In this document: positions 1 through 8,348 of the stretch, in pieces
Numbering within the stretch: the first letter of the stretch is position 1
How the letters are laid out: every line of letters begins with the position of its first letter
From: Nocardiopsis metallicus
GTDB lineage: Bacteria; Actinomycetota; Actinomycetes; Streptosporangiales; Streptosporangiaceae
NCBI RefSeq assembly: GCF_014201115.1
Contig: NZ_JACHDO010000001.1
Span: 682,001 to 746,000, forward strand
Direction: 5' to 3'
Length of the DNA stretch: 64,000 nt
Notes under the pieces: generated by a model
Told to the model about the DNA's origin: nothing
The model's database searches: none
What the model saw: the letters and a program-made list of their open reading frames with translations, nothing else
Made by a program: the position numbers and the translations under genes

Positions 1-222
1 ACCGACCGACTCCACCCAGCCCGCGTTCTCGTGCCCCAGGACGAACGGCGGTTTCTGCGCCCCCGGCTGCCCCTCCTCGAACACCCGGTACACGCTGATG
101 TCGGAGTGGCAGGCCCCGGCCCCGGCGACCCGGAGCAGGACCTCCCCGGGGCCCGGCTCGGGCTTGGGGACCTCGGTGAGCGACGGAAATTCCCCGTAGT
201 TCTCGAACACGACTGCGCGCAT
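1..222 (-). CDS. Zinc-dependent alcohol dehydrogenase, N-terminal part (runs off the left edge)
   Basis: Only the first 74 codons are present; the gene continues beyond base 1. The reading from the ATG at 222 gives MRAVVFENYGEFPSL, then a GEVLLRV segment, a CHSD motif (first catalytic zinc ligand, about residue 40) and GHENAGWVESVG (the GHE zinc-site motif). This order is the GroES-like domain of medium-chain zinc alcohol dehydrogenases, which oxidise alcohols with NAD(P). The Rossmann domain is outside the window, so cofactor and substrate cannot be judged. It is transcribed away from the VOC gene at 490; the 267-bp divergent gap shows no clear operator. Confidence 0.88.
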   Translation of the reverse strand, partial: MRAVVFENYGEFPSLTEVPKPEPGPGEVLLRVAGAGACHSDISVYRVFEEGQPGAQKPPFVLGHENAGWVESVG

Positions 223-489
223 GTGCGTTCCCCCCGCGTGCGGCGCGGTGCCCCGGCCGAGGCACCGAGAGCGGGACACGATCCGTGTCACGTTGCCCAC
301 GCGAAGTTAACACCGGAGGAATTCTCAGGTCGCCCAAGGGGCGGGCAGGGATTCGTCCGCATTGTTTGACCCGGCGGCGATGAGTCGCGGCCCCGGCCCG
401 GGTCAGTACGGGTGAGAACAGAGCCGCGGACACAACCCGGAACCACCCGAGACGACCACACCGACACGACCGCTTCCAGGGAGAACAGC

Positions 490-873
490 ATGTTGGACAC
501 CACCAGGGCCTTCGGCTCCTTCGCGGTCCCCGACACCGGGGCCGCCCTCGCCTTCTACCGGGACACCCTGGGCCTGGACGTGCGGTACGTGCCCGGTATG
601 GAGGAGCACGGCCTGCTGGAGATCGTCCTCGGCCACGGCCACGGGGTCCTCGTCTACCCGAAGCCGGACCACCGGCCCGCCGTGTTCACCGTCCTGAACC
701 TGCCCGTCGACGACATCGACACCGCCGTCGACCACCTCACCGCCCGGGGCGCGGGCATGCTCCGCTACGAGGGGTTCGAGCAGGACGAGAAGGGCATCGT
801 GCGCGGGGAGAGGCCCCACGTCGCCTGGTTCGCGGACCCGGCGGGCAACACCATCGGCCTCGTCCAGGAGTAA
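490..873 (+). CDS. VOC family (glyoxalase/bleomycin-resistance fold) protein
   Basis: A 127-residue single-domain protein. The opening FGSFAVPDTGAALAFYRDTLG is the standard first beta-alpha unit of the VOC fold, and the end HVAWFADPAGNTIGLVQE is the usual closing metal-site strand (glutamate in the last strand). Such proteins are metal-dependent isomerases, dioxygenases or drug binders; the substrate cannot be told from sequence. I start it at ATG 490, just after an AGGGAG ribosome site, rather than at the upstream in-frame ATG at 412, because the extra 26 residues are not VOC-like. The MFS gene at 920 follows after 46 bp. Confidence 0.85.
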   Translation: MLDTTRAFGSFAVPDTGAALAFYRDTLGLDVRYVPGMEEHGLLEIVLGHGHGVLVYPKPDHRPAVFTVLNLPVDDIDTAVDHLTARGAGMLRYEGFEQDEKGIVRGERPHVAWFADPAGNTIGLVQE

Positions 874-919
874 CCCGAACCCCGCGTGGGGGAGGGACCG
901 GGTCGGTAACATCGCCCGA

Positions 920-2170
920 ATGCCCTCCCCCCGTACCCCCCGTAGCGACAGCGTCGGCGGGCACCGCGACTTCCAACGCCTGTGGGCCGGTTCGGTGGTC
1001 AGCCAGTTCGGCTCGGCGATCGGCATGGTAGCCCTGCCCGTCATCGCCGTCGCGGTCCTGGACGTGGCGGCCTGGCAGGTCTCGCTCCTGGCCGGGGTCG
1101 CCGCCCTGACCACCGTTCTGGTCGCCTTCCCGATCGGCCGCCGGATCGAGTACACCCGCAAACGCCCGGTCATGATCGGCAGTGACCTCCTGCGCGCCGC
1201 CACCCTGGCCAGCCTTCCGGCCGCCCATGCCCTCGGCGCGCTGACCTACACCCACCTGTGCGCGGTCGCCGCGGTCAACGCCGTCTGCGCCATCGCGTTC
1301 ACCGGTGCCTCACAGGCCCACCTCAAGTCCCTGGTCGGCCCGGCCCGGCTGATCGACGCCAACAGCCGACTGGAATCCACCCGCTGGCTCAGCGTCTCCG
1401 TGGGCCCCTCCCTGGCAGGCGCCCTGATCGCCGCGCTCTCCGCGGTCGGCGCGCTGGTGGCCAACACCGTCGGTTTCCTCATCGGAGCCCTGGCGGTCCG
1501 CTCCATCCGCGAACCCGAACCCGACCCGCCCACGCCCCCGGCGCCCGGGGAAGGCACCTCCAAACGCTCGGAGCTCTTCGCCGGGCTCGGATTCGTGTGG
1601 GGCCACCCCGCCCTCCGACCGATCCTGATCAGCTGGATCCTGTTCGCCGGGGCCTCCTCGATGGCCGCCCCGCTCACCGCCGTCTACTACATGCGCGATC
1701 TGGGTTTCAGCGCCTTCGAGTACGGGCTGCTCATGGGCGTACCGTCACTGGGCGGCCTGCTCGGGGCCCGTCTCGTGCCCCGCCTGGTCAGACGCCTGGG
1801 CGCGCTGCGCACCCTCTGGTGGGCCTCCCTGCTGCGCGGTCCCTGGTACTTCCTCATCCCGTTCGCGGTCCCCGGCAAGGTCGGGCTGCTCATGTGCGGG
1901 GTGGGCTTCGGGCTGGTCCTGGTGTTCGCCGCGGCGGCCAACTCGGCGATGTCCGGCTACCGGCAGTTGGAGACCCCCGACGGCCTGATGTCGCGGGTGG
2001 CCACCCTCTGGGCCTTCGCCACGACGGTCTCTCAGCCGGTGTTCATCCTGCTCGGCGGGGTGGTCGCCGCCCTGGCGGACGCGCGGGTGGCGCTGCTGGC
2101 CGCCGCGGTCGTGATGTCCCTGGCCGGGCTGCTGCTGCCCCGCAGCCGTAGCGCGCCGGAGCGGTGGTAG
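920..2170 (+). CDS. MFS transporter (EntS-like drug/siderophore exporter type)
   Basis: 416 residues with about 12 hydrophobic segments. The start HRDFQRLWAGSVVSQFGSAIG is the typical first helix of the MFS_3 (EntS/macrolide efflux-like) family. After helices 1-6 there is a hydrophilic proline-rich loop (about residues 195-215, EPEPDPPTPPAP), then the second six-helix half with GSTR-type loops such as MGVPSLGGLLGARLVPRLVRRLG. It probably exports a small molecule by proton antiport. The ribosome site is weak (GGAGGGACC lies about 25 bp before the ATG), so a later start is possible. No regulator is adjacent. Confidence 0.85.
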   Translation: MPSPRTPRSDSVGGHRDFQRLWAGSVVSQFGSAIGMVALPVIAVAVLDVAAWQVSLLAGVAALTTVLVAFPIGRRIEYTRKRPVMIGSDLLRAATLASLPAAHALGALTYTHLCAVAAVNAVCAIAFTGASQAHLKSLVGPARLIDANSRLESTRWLSVSVGPSLAGALIAALSAVGALVANTVGFLIGALAVRSIREPEPDPPTPPAPGEGTSKRSELFAGLGFVWGHPALRPILISWILFAGASSMAAPLTAVYYMRDLGFSAFEYGLLMGVPSLGGLLGARLVPRLVRRLGALRTLWWASLLRGPWYFLIPFAVPGKVGLLMCGVGFGLVLVFAAAANSAMSGYRQLETPDGLMSRVATLWAFATTVSQPVFILLGGVVAALADARVALLAAAVVMSLAGLLLPRSRSAPERW

Positions 2171-2367
2171 GTCATGGCTGGCGGGAGAACACGGTGGTGG
2201 GAAAACGGTCACTCGGCGACATCCTGGCACGTGTCCACGTGTGCGTACCGGCTCTCCGGAGGCGGCTCCGGTGTGATGGGGGCACGCTCCCGCCGAGCCC
2301 GAGTCCCCTCCGCGGAAGAAATCCGAAGAACTTCGCCGCCGGCCGATGAATTCCGCTCACCCGGGCG

Positions 2368-2383
2368 GTCCGTACGTATGGAC
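2368..2383. promoter_or_regulatory. Near-perfect 16-bp palindrome upstream of the DHA2 exporter
   Basis: GTCCGTACGTATGGAC is an inverted repeat with one mismatch, ending 31 bp before the ATG of the exporter at 2415. This size and position suit a TetR/MarR-type operator. No repressor gene lies beside it, so the binder is unknown. Confidence 0.4.
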
Positions 2384-2414
2384 GAATCAGATCGGCTGAC
2401 AAGGAACGGACCGG

Positions 2415-4130
2415 ATGAACACCACACCATCCCTTTCCCGCTCGGGCACGCCACGGGCGACCGGGCGCGAGTGGCTCGGGCTCGGGGTGCTCGCCCTGCC
2501 CACACTGCTGCTGTCCCTGGACATGAGCGTGCTCTACCTGGCGCTGCCGCACCTGGCCGCCGACCTTCGGCCCACCGGGGCACAGACCCTGTGGATCATG
2601 GATGTCTACGGCTTCATGATCGCCGGATTCCTCATCACCATGGGCACCCTCGGAGACCGGATCGGCCGACGCCGGCTCCTGATGATCGGCGCCACCGCGT
2701 TCGGGCTGGCCTCGGTGGCCGCCGCCTTCTCCACCACTGCCGAGATGCTCATCGCCACCCGAACCCTCATGGGGGTGGCCGGGGCCACGCTCATGCCCTC
2801 CACCCTCGCGCTGATCAGCAACATGTTCCGCGACCCCGCCCAGCGCGCGGTCGCGATCTCGGTGTGGACCAGCTGTTTCATGGGCGGCACCGCCATCGGC
2901 CCCGTGGTCGGCGGCGTGCTCCTCCAGTGGTTCTGGTGGGGGTCGGTGTTCCTCCTCGGGGTCCCGGTGATGCTCCTGCTGCTGGTCTGCGCACCCCTGC
3001 TCCTGCCCGAGTACCGCGACCCCGCCGCGGGCCGCCTGGACCTGTTCAGTGTCACGTTGTCCCTGGCCGCGATCCTGCCGGTCGTCTACGGCCTCAAGAC
3101 CGCCGCCGAGGGCGGTTCGGGCGCCACGGCCCTGGGAACGGTGCTGGCCGGTACGGCCATGGGCGTCTGGTTCGTCCGTCGGCAGCTGCGCCTGCCCGAC
3201 CCCCTCCTGGACCTGCGCCTGTTCCGGGTGCGCTCCTTCAGCGCGGCCCTGGCCACCATGATGGTCGGAGCGGTCGCCATGGGAGGCACGTTCCTCCTGC
3301 TCAGCCAGTACCTCCAGCTGGTCGCGGGCAACTCGCCGCTGGTCGCCGGGCTGTGGCTGGTGCCCCCGGCGCTGGCGATGATCGTCAGCACCATGTGCGG
3401 CCCGCCCCTGGCCCAGCGGATCGGCCGCGCCAACGTGATCGGCGGCGGGATGTTCGTCAGCGCCCTCGGATTCGTGCTGCTGGTGTTCGTCCCGGCGGAG
3501 GGTGGGACCGGGATGGTGGTCCTGGGCCTGCTGCTCACCTCGGTGGGTCTGGGGCCGGGTGCGGCCCTGATCGCTGACATCGTGGTGGGTTCGGCGCCCC
3601 GGGAGAAGGCGGGGTCGGCGGCGTCGATGTCCGAGACCAGCGGGGAGTTCGGCATCGCGATCGGGGTGGCTCTGCTCGGCAGCATGGCGGCCGCGGTCTA
3701 CCGGACCCGGGTCGAGGTCCCCGAGGGGGCCACCGACCGGGCCGGGGAGGAGGCCGCGCAGCAGACCCTGGCCGGGGCCGCCGGTGCGGCCGGGGAACTG
3801 CCTCCGCAGCAGGCCGCCGCGCTGCTGGAGTCGGCCCGGGAGGCGTTCACCGCGGGTCTCAACGTGACCGCGGGGTTCGGGATCGTCGCGATGGTGGTGT
3901 TCGGTGCGGTGGCCCTGCGGATGCTGCGCGGAGCGGAGGGGGCCGTCCCGAAAGCATCGGAAGGACCGGACGAAGCGGCCGGAGGGTTCGGGGAACCCGG
4001 AGGTTCCGCGGCGGCCGGCGAGAGCCCCGCCCAGGCCGATGAGCCCGACCAGGCCGATGAGTCGGTGCGCCCGGCCGAGTCAGTACAGGTGACCGGACCC
4101 GACGCCGATCCCACCGGGAGGACCCGATGA
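2415..4130 (+). CDS. MFS transporter, DHA2 (14-helix) drug exporter family
   Basis: 571 residues. WLGLGVLALPTLLLSLDMSVLYLALPHLA is the DHA2 first helix. Motif A (GTLGDRIGRRRLL, residues about 77-90) and the helix-5 motif (GPVVGGVLLQWFWWGSVF) are present, and about 14 hydrophobic segments are visible. It is likely a proton-coupled exporter of hydrophobic or cationic drugs. The last ~70 residues form a hydrophilic Ala/Glu/Asp/Pro-rich tail (repeating ADEPDQADE), unusual in length for the family. The stop overlaps the next gene as ATGA, so both are translationally coupled. A 16-bp palindrome lies upstream. Confidence 0.9.
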   Translation: MNTTPSLSRSGTPRATGREWLGLGVLALPTLLLSLDMSVLYLALPHLAADLRPTGAQTLWIMDVYGFMIAGFLITMGTLGDRIGRRRLLMIGATAFGLASVAAAFSTTAEMLIATRTLMGVAGATLMPSTLALISNMFRDPAQRAVAISVWTSCFMGGTAIGPVVGGVLLQWFWWGSVFLLGVPVMLLLLVCAPLLLPEYRDPAAGRLDLFSVTLSLAAILPVVYGLKTAAEGGSGATALGTVLAGTAMGVWFVRRQLRLPDPLLDLRLFRVRSFSAALATMMVGAVAMGGTFLLLSQYLQLVAGNSPLVAGLWLVPPALAMIVSTMCGPPLAQRIGRANVIGGGMFVSALGFVLLVFVPAEGGTGMVVLGLLLTSVGLGPGAALIADIVVGSAPREKAGSAASMSETSGEFGIAIGVALLGSMAAAVYRTRVEVPEGATDRAGEEAAQQTLAGAAGAAGELPPQQAAALLESAREAFTAGLNVTAGFGIVAMVVFGAVALRMLRGAEGAVPKASEGPDEAAGGFGEPGGSAAAGESPAQADEPDQADESVRPAESVQVTGPDADPTGRTR

Positions 4131-4525
4131 AGCGCCCCACCCTTGACAGCATGCTGCTCGCCAGCACCGACCCCGACCGCCTGCGCGACTGGTACGCCGC
4201 CGTACTGGATCCCACCGCCAGCGACACCGTGGACCACTACCGGGTGCTGCGCTTCGGCACCTTCCACCTGCTCATCGACCAGCGCGACGACGTCGGCCCC
4301 AAGGCCGCCGACCCCACCCGCGTGATCCTCAACTTCGACGTCGCCGACGCCCGCGCCGTCGCCGCCCGCATGGACGAGCGGGGCACCGAGTGGGTCGCCC
4401 CGCTGGAGGACCGCGACGGCAGCTGCTTCGCCACCGCCAAAGACCCCGACGGCAACTACGTGCAGCTCATCCAGATGAGCGAGGAGCACCTCGCCGCCAT
4501 GGAACGCGGCGAGACGGGCGTGTAG
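4127..4525 (+). CDS. VOC family protein
   Basis: 132 residues with VOC features: LDSMLLASTDPDRLRDWYAAVLD opens the first module, and DGSCFATAKDPDGNYVQLIQM closes the second with the usual glutamine/glutamate metal-site strand. Its ATG overlaps the stop of the DHA2 exporter (ATGA) and has a GGGAGG ribosome site at 4117, so it is cotranscribed with the exporter. This suggests, without proof, a drug-binding or detoxifying partner. No terminator is visible in the 231-bp gap to the sigma-factor gene, which holds only short CGAGGAGA repeats. Confidence 0.85.
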   Translation: MKRPTLDSMLLASTDPDRLRDWYAAVLDPTASDTVDHYRVLRFGTFHLLIDQRDDVGPKAADPTRVILNFDVADARAVAARMDERGTEWVAPLEDRDGSCFATAKDPDGNYVQLIQMSEEHLAAMERGETGV

Positions 4526-4756
4526 GGGCGAACACGAGTGAAGGCCCGGCAGACCGCACGGCCAGCGCCGCGGGGCCTGCCGGGTCTGTGGAGTCCGCGG
4601 TGCCTGCGGGGCCGCAAGGACGCCGGGCTCGTACCGGGGAGGCCTGGCCCGGGAACAGAAGCGGACCGAGGAGACCGAGGAGAGCAGCGGATCGAGGAGA
4701 GCTGTTCGCAAAGGAAGGACGCGAACCCGTGTGGTCTGTCGTAGGGGAGGCGTAAC

Positions 4757-5764
4757 GTGACGGCCGTGGTGGAACACGTGATCGGGACGGCCGACCAGGA
4801 CTTCGAGCGGCTCGTGGCCCCTTACCGGGGGGAGCTGTACGCGCACTGCTACCGCATGCTCGGCTCCGCGCACGACGCCGAGGACCTCGTCCAGGAGACC
4901 TACCTGCGCGCCTGGAAGGGCTACGACCGCTTCGAGGGCCGATCCAGCCTGCGCACCTGGCTCCACCGGATCGCCACCACGGCCTGCCTCACCGCCCTGG
5001 ACAGGCGCGGCCGACGCCCCCTGCCCACCGGGCTCGGCGGCCCCACGTCCACCCCTGAGGGCGAGCTCGCCGAACGCCCCGAACTGCCCTGGCTCGAACC
5101 GCTGCCGGACACCCTCGTCGGCCTCGGCGCCGGCAACGACCACACCAACGATCCCGGAGCTGTGGTGACCGCCCGCGAAAGCGTCCGGCTCGCCCTGGTC
5201 GCCGCCTTCCAGTACCTCCAACCCCGCCAGCGCGCGGTGCTGATCCTTCGCGACGTGCTCCGCTTCAGCGCCGCCGAGGTCGCCCAGACCCTGGACACCA
5301 CCGTCCCGGCCGTCAACAGCCTCCTGCAGCGCGCCCGCGCCCAGCTCGACCGGGCCACCCCGGACGAGGACAGCGTCCCCGAACCCCGCTCCGACCAGCG
5401 CGAGGTCCTCGCCCGCTACGTCGCCGCCTTCGAGGCCTACGACATCGGTGCGCTCACCGAGCTGTTCACCGAGGAGGCGGCCTTCGAGATGCCCCCGTTC
5501 GCCACCTGGGTGCGCGGCGCCGAGCACATCGGGCGGTTGATCGCCAGCCACTGCCCGGCCCAGGGCCCCGGCGACCTGGTCCTGGTCCCGACCGCCGCCA
5601 ACGGCCAACCCGCCTTCGGCATGTACCTGCGCGCGGAGGACGGCAGGCACCGGGCCTTCGGCATCCACGTCCTGGAACTGGCGCCCGGGGGCGTCAGCCA
5701 CTGCACCGTCTTCTTCGACACGACGCTGTTCCGCCTCTTCGGCCTGGACCCGGCCCTGCGGTAG
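4757..5764 (+). CDS. ECF-type RNA polymerase sigma factor with C-terminal SnoaL-like domain
   Basis: 335 residues starting at GTG 4757 after AGGGGAGG. Region 2 covers FERLVAPYRGELYAHCYRMLGSAHDAEDLVQETYLRAW (residues ~15-55) and region 4 covers LRQRAVLILRDVLRFSAAEVAQTLDTTVPAVNSLLQRARAQL (~150-195). The last ~120 residues (YVAAFEAYDIGALTELF onward) are a SnoaL/NTF2-like domain. This layout matches the actinobacterial SigG/TIGR02960 group, in which the NTF2-like tail is thought to control activity in place of a separate anti-sigma factor. None is encoded next to it. Direct targets cannot be read here. Confidence 0.9.
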   Translation: MTAVVEHVIGTADQDFERLVAPYRGELYAHCYRMLGSAHDAEDLVQETYLRAWKGYDRFEGRSSLRTWLHRIATTACLTALDRRGRRPLPTGLGGPTSTPEGELAERPELPWLEPLPDTLVGLGAGNDHTNDPGAVVTARESVRLALVAAFQYLQPRQRAVLILRDVLRFSAAEVAQTLDTTVPAVNSLLQRARAQLDRATPDEDSVPEPRSDQREVLARYVAAFEAYDIGALTELFTEEAAFEMPPFATWVRGAEHIGRLIASHCPAQGPGDLVLVPTAANGQPAFGMYLRAEDGRHRAFGIHVLELAPGGVSHCTVFFDTTLFRLFGLDPALR

Positions 5765-5859
5765 CCGGGCGCCGCGGTGGTCCGGCGCGGGGCGAGCGGG
5801 CCCCAAAAGCGCTCTGGGCGGCGGGTTTATTCCCGATCCGCCGCTGTGCGTCCGCGTTG

Positions 5860-5903
5860 TTGACAGGGCGGGGAGCCCCGAACTTAGGTTGAGGGACCCA
5901 ACC
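5860..5903 (+). promoter_or_regulatory. Sigma-70 type promoter with overlapping inverted repeat before the FAD oxidase
   Basis: TTGACA (5860-5865), 18 bp, TTAGGT (5884-5889), 28 bp before the ATG at 5917. An inverted repeat GGTTG-N7-CAACC (5887-5903) covers the -10 box and likely start point, a repressor-type position. Inference from sequence only. Confidence 0.45.
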
Positions 5904-5916
5904 ACGGGAGCGGGAC

Positions 5917-7593
5917 ATGGGTGACCAGACCGGGGCGCGGACGTTCGCCCACGACACCACCGGGCAGGCGGGACGTTGGCCTGGGCCTGACACGGCCGGC
6001 TCGCAGCCAGTCGGCCCGGGCCCGGAGCGGCCCGACTCAGCGGGCCCGGACCCGGTCGGATCTGACAGGGCCGACCCGGGCCCGGTGGGGCCCGCCGCGG
6101 TCCTCCCTTCCGACCCGCGCTACGACTATCTCGCCTCCCGCGGCCGCGCCTACGGGCGCGCCACCGGACGACCGGACCGGATCCACCCGGTGCGCTCCAC
6201 CGACGACGTGGTGGCCGCGGTGCAGCGGGCCGTGGACGACGGCCTCCGGCTCACGGTGCGCAGCGGCGGCCACTGCTTCGAGGGTTTCGTCGACGACCCG
6301 CTGGTCAGGGTGGTCATCGACACCGCGCTGATGAACGACGTCTGCTATGACCCGGCGATGGGCGCCTTCGCTGTCGAGGCGGGCGCCCGGCTCGGCGACG
6401 TGTACCGGGCCCTGTACATCGGCTGGGGCGTGGTCGTCCCGGCCGGTGAGAGCCCCGAGGTCGGCGCGGGCGGACACATCCTCGGCGGCGGCTACGGGTT
6501 CCTGTCCCGCCTGCACGGACTCGCCGCCGACCACCTGCACGCGGTCGAGGTCGTCGTCGTGGACGTCTCGGGGCGGGCACGGGCGGTCGTGGCCACCCGC
6601 GCGGCCGACGACCCCCACCGCGACCTGTGGTGGGCGCACACAGGCGGCGGAGGCGGAAACTTCGGCGTCGTCACCCGTTACTGGCTGCGGTCTCCCGAGG
6701 CCACCGGCACCGACCCCGCACGGCTGCTTCCCGCGGCGCCGCGGGCGGTCGACTCCTTCACCGCGACCTGGGACTGGTCCGAACTCGATGCGGCGTCCTT
6801 CGCACGGCTCGTCCGCAACTTCGGCGACTGGTGCGAGCGCCACAGCGACGCCGACACCCCGCACGCCGGGATCTTCGCCACCTTCTACCTGAACGCGCGC
6901 TCCCTCGGGCAGGTGCAGATCGTCGGCCAGCACCTGAGCCCGGAGAACGGCGGCGAGGCGCTGGTGCGCGAGTTCGTGGCCGCGGTCGGCGCGGGGGTCG
7001 GCGCCGCACCTGTCCTGGAGACCCGGCGCCAGTCCTGGCTGGGGTTCGCGCTCACCTCCTTCGACAGCGAGATGGGCCGGATCAAGATCAAGGACGCGTT
7101 CCTGCGCAGGGGATTCGACGACCGCCAGATCGCCGTGCTCCTCCGATACCTCACCGACTCCTCGACCGGGGCGCCCTTCAGTACGATCGCCCTGGACACC
7201 TACGGCGGCCGGGTGAACGCGGTGGCCGAGGACGCCACCGCCTCCGCCCAGCGCGACTCACCGTTGCGGACGTGGGCCGTCATCGCGTGGCCGGAACCCG
7301 AGGAGGACGAACAGCACCTGGGGTGGGCGCGGGCGCTGTTCCGGGAGCTGTTCGCCGATACCGGCGGTGTCCCCGCGCCCCGCACCGGCGCGGACGGGAC
7401 GTTCGTCAACCACCCCGACACCGATTACGCCGACCCCCGCTGGAACACCTCGGGGATCCCGTGGCCGACCCTGTACTACAAGGACAACTATCCGGCGCTG
7501 CGGCGGGTCAAGGCGGCGTGGGACCCCCGGAACGTCTTCCGCCACGCCCTGTCCGTCGAACCCGCCGGGGACGCTGTCGCCCCGGGGGAGTAG
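5917..7593 (+). CDS. FAD-linked oxidoreductase, berberine-bridge enzyme (BBE) type
   Basis: 558 residues. After a proline/glycine-rich N-terminal stretch (~65 residues, repeated PVGxxxxD units) comes the PCMH FAD domain: HPVRSTDDVVAAVQRAVDDG, RSGGHCFEGF (the histidine expected to bind FAD covalently) and GGHILGGGYGFLSRLHGL. The BBE C-terminal motif is present as YYKDNYPALRRVKAAWDPRNVFRHA. These enzymes oxidise alcohols, sugars or alkaloid/polyketide intermediates with oxygen. The second covalent FAD residue, a cysteine in family members with doubly bound flavin, is replaced here (PAGESPEVG), so a single covalent link is expected. It ends 13 bp before the convergent PadR gene. Confidence 0.88.
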   Translation: MGDQTGARTFAHDTTGQAGRWPGPDTAGSQPVGPGPERPDSAGPDPVGSDRADPGPVGPAAVLPSDPRYDYLASRGRAYGRATGRPDRIHPVRSTDDVVAAVQRAVDDGLRLTVRSGGHCFEGFVDDPLVRVVIDTALMNDVCYDPAMGAFAVEAGARLGDVYRALYIGWGVVVPAGESPEVGAGGHILGGGYGFLSRLHGLAADHLHAVEVVVVDVSGRARAVVATRAADDPHRDLWWAHTGGGGGNFGVVTRYWLRSPEATGTDPARLLPAAPRAVDSFTATWDWSELDAASFARLVRNFGDWCERHSDADTPHAGIFATFYLNARSLGQVQIVGQHLSPENGGEALVREFVAAVGAGVGAAPVLETRRQSWLGFALTSFDSEMGRIKIKDAFLRRGFDDRQIAVLLRYLTDSSTGAPFSTIALDTYGGRVNAVAEDATASAQRDSPLRTWAVIAWPEPEEDEQHLGWARALFRELFADTGGVPAPRTGADGTFVNHPDTDYADPRWNTSGIPWPTLYYKDNYPALRRVKAAWDPRNVFRHALSVEPAGDAVAPGE

Positions 7594-7606
7594 TCGGGGT
7601 GCCGGT

Positions 7607-8278
7607 CTAGGGCGTGGCGGTGTCGTCGTCCGTATCGGTCTCGGGAGGGCCCAGGCGTGCGGACACGGCGTCCAGCCACTGCCGGTCCCAGGTCAGACTC
7701 CCCGAGCGGAGTTCGTCAACGAGCCCCTTCACCCAGCGCAGCTCGGTTTCGGTGAGTGCCTGCTGGTACTCGTCCTCCAGCACGAACATCCGGGGCAGGC
7801 CCATGCCCTCGGCCTGCTCGGCGTCCGATTCCGCCTGCCGCAGGCGGGCCCTGAGCCGCTGCGCCCGCTCCTCAAGGTATTCGGCGGCCAGCTCCGGGGT
7901 CAGATGCGCCAGCGCGGCCAGCGCCACGGGGAACTCGGGGAACTCGCGAGCAGGCGTGGAGAGCATCTCCTTCAACCACCCGTCCAGGGTGCCGCGTCCG
8001 GCATCGGTGAGCCGGTAGACCGTCCTCTCCGGGCGGCCGGGGGTGCGCACCCGGTCCGCCACCTCGACGAGTTCGGCGCGCAGAAGCCGGTCCAAGGTCT
8101 GGTACACGCTGTTGCGCTGCGCGATGTTGACGATCCGGTCCTTGTGCCGGGCCCTGATCAGCTGCTGCATCCGGTAGGCGTGCATCGGTTCCTCCGCCAG
8201 TAGGAGCAGGAGTTGTACCGCCAGCGGTGAGCGCCTTTGTGTCCGAGCTGCCACCCGATCGCCTCCGTGTCCGTTCAT
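7607..8278 (-). CDS. PadR family transcriptional regulator
   Basis: 223 residues. The N-terminal winged helix reads LAVQLLLLLAEEPMHAYRMQQLIRAR...NSVYQTLDRLLRAELVE, with the family's wing VRTPGRPERTVYRLTDAGR, followed by a C-terminal helical dimerisation region (Vir_act_alpha_C-like, residues ~90-190). I use ATG 8278; a TTG at 8287 is also in frame. It faces a FAD monooxygenase across a perfect palindrome at 8307-8323, so it probably represses that gene and itself, released by a phenolic or similar ligand (family knowledge plus inference). Confidence 0.9.
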   Translation of the reverse strand: MNGHGGDRVAARTQRRSPLAVQLLLLLAEEPMHAYRMQQLIRARHKDRIVNIAQRNSVYQTLDRLLRAELVEVADRVRTPGRPERTVYRLTDAGRGTLDGWLKEMLSTPAREFPEFPVALAALAHLTPELAAEYLEERAQRLRARLRQAESDAEQAEGMGLPRMFVLEDEYQQALTETELRWVKGLVDELRSGSLTWDRQWLDAVSARLGPPETDTDDDTATP

Positions 8279-8306
8279 GCCTTCCAAGCCTTCGTCATTC
8301 TATGTA

Positions 8307-8323
8307 TAGTCATTTTATGACTA
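8307..8323. promoter_or_regulatory. Perfect 7-3-7 palindrome, likely PadR operator
   Basis: TAGTCAT-TTT-ATGACTA is a perfect inverted repeat in an AT-rich patch between the divergent padR-like and monooxygenase genes, 25 bp before the monooxygenase ATG. Position and symmetry make it the probable PadR binding site. Confidence 0.65.
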
Positions 8324-8348
8324 AGCACTGTGGATGAGAGGAGAGGTC

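Noticed and set aside
3698..5905. Minus-strand open frame of 735 codons
   Set aside because: Covers the exporter end, VOC and sigma-factor genes on the opposite strand; those have clear domains and ribosome sites.
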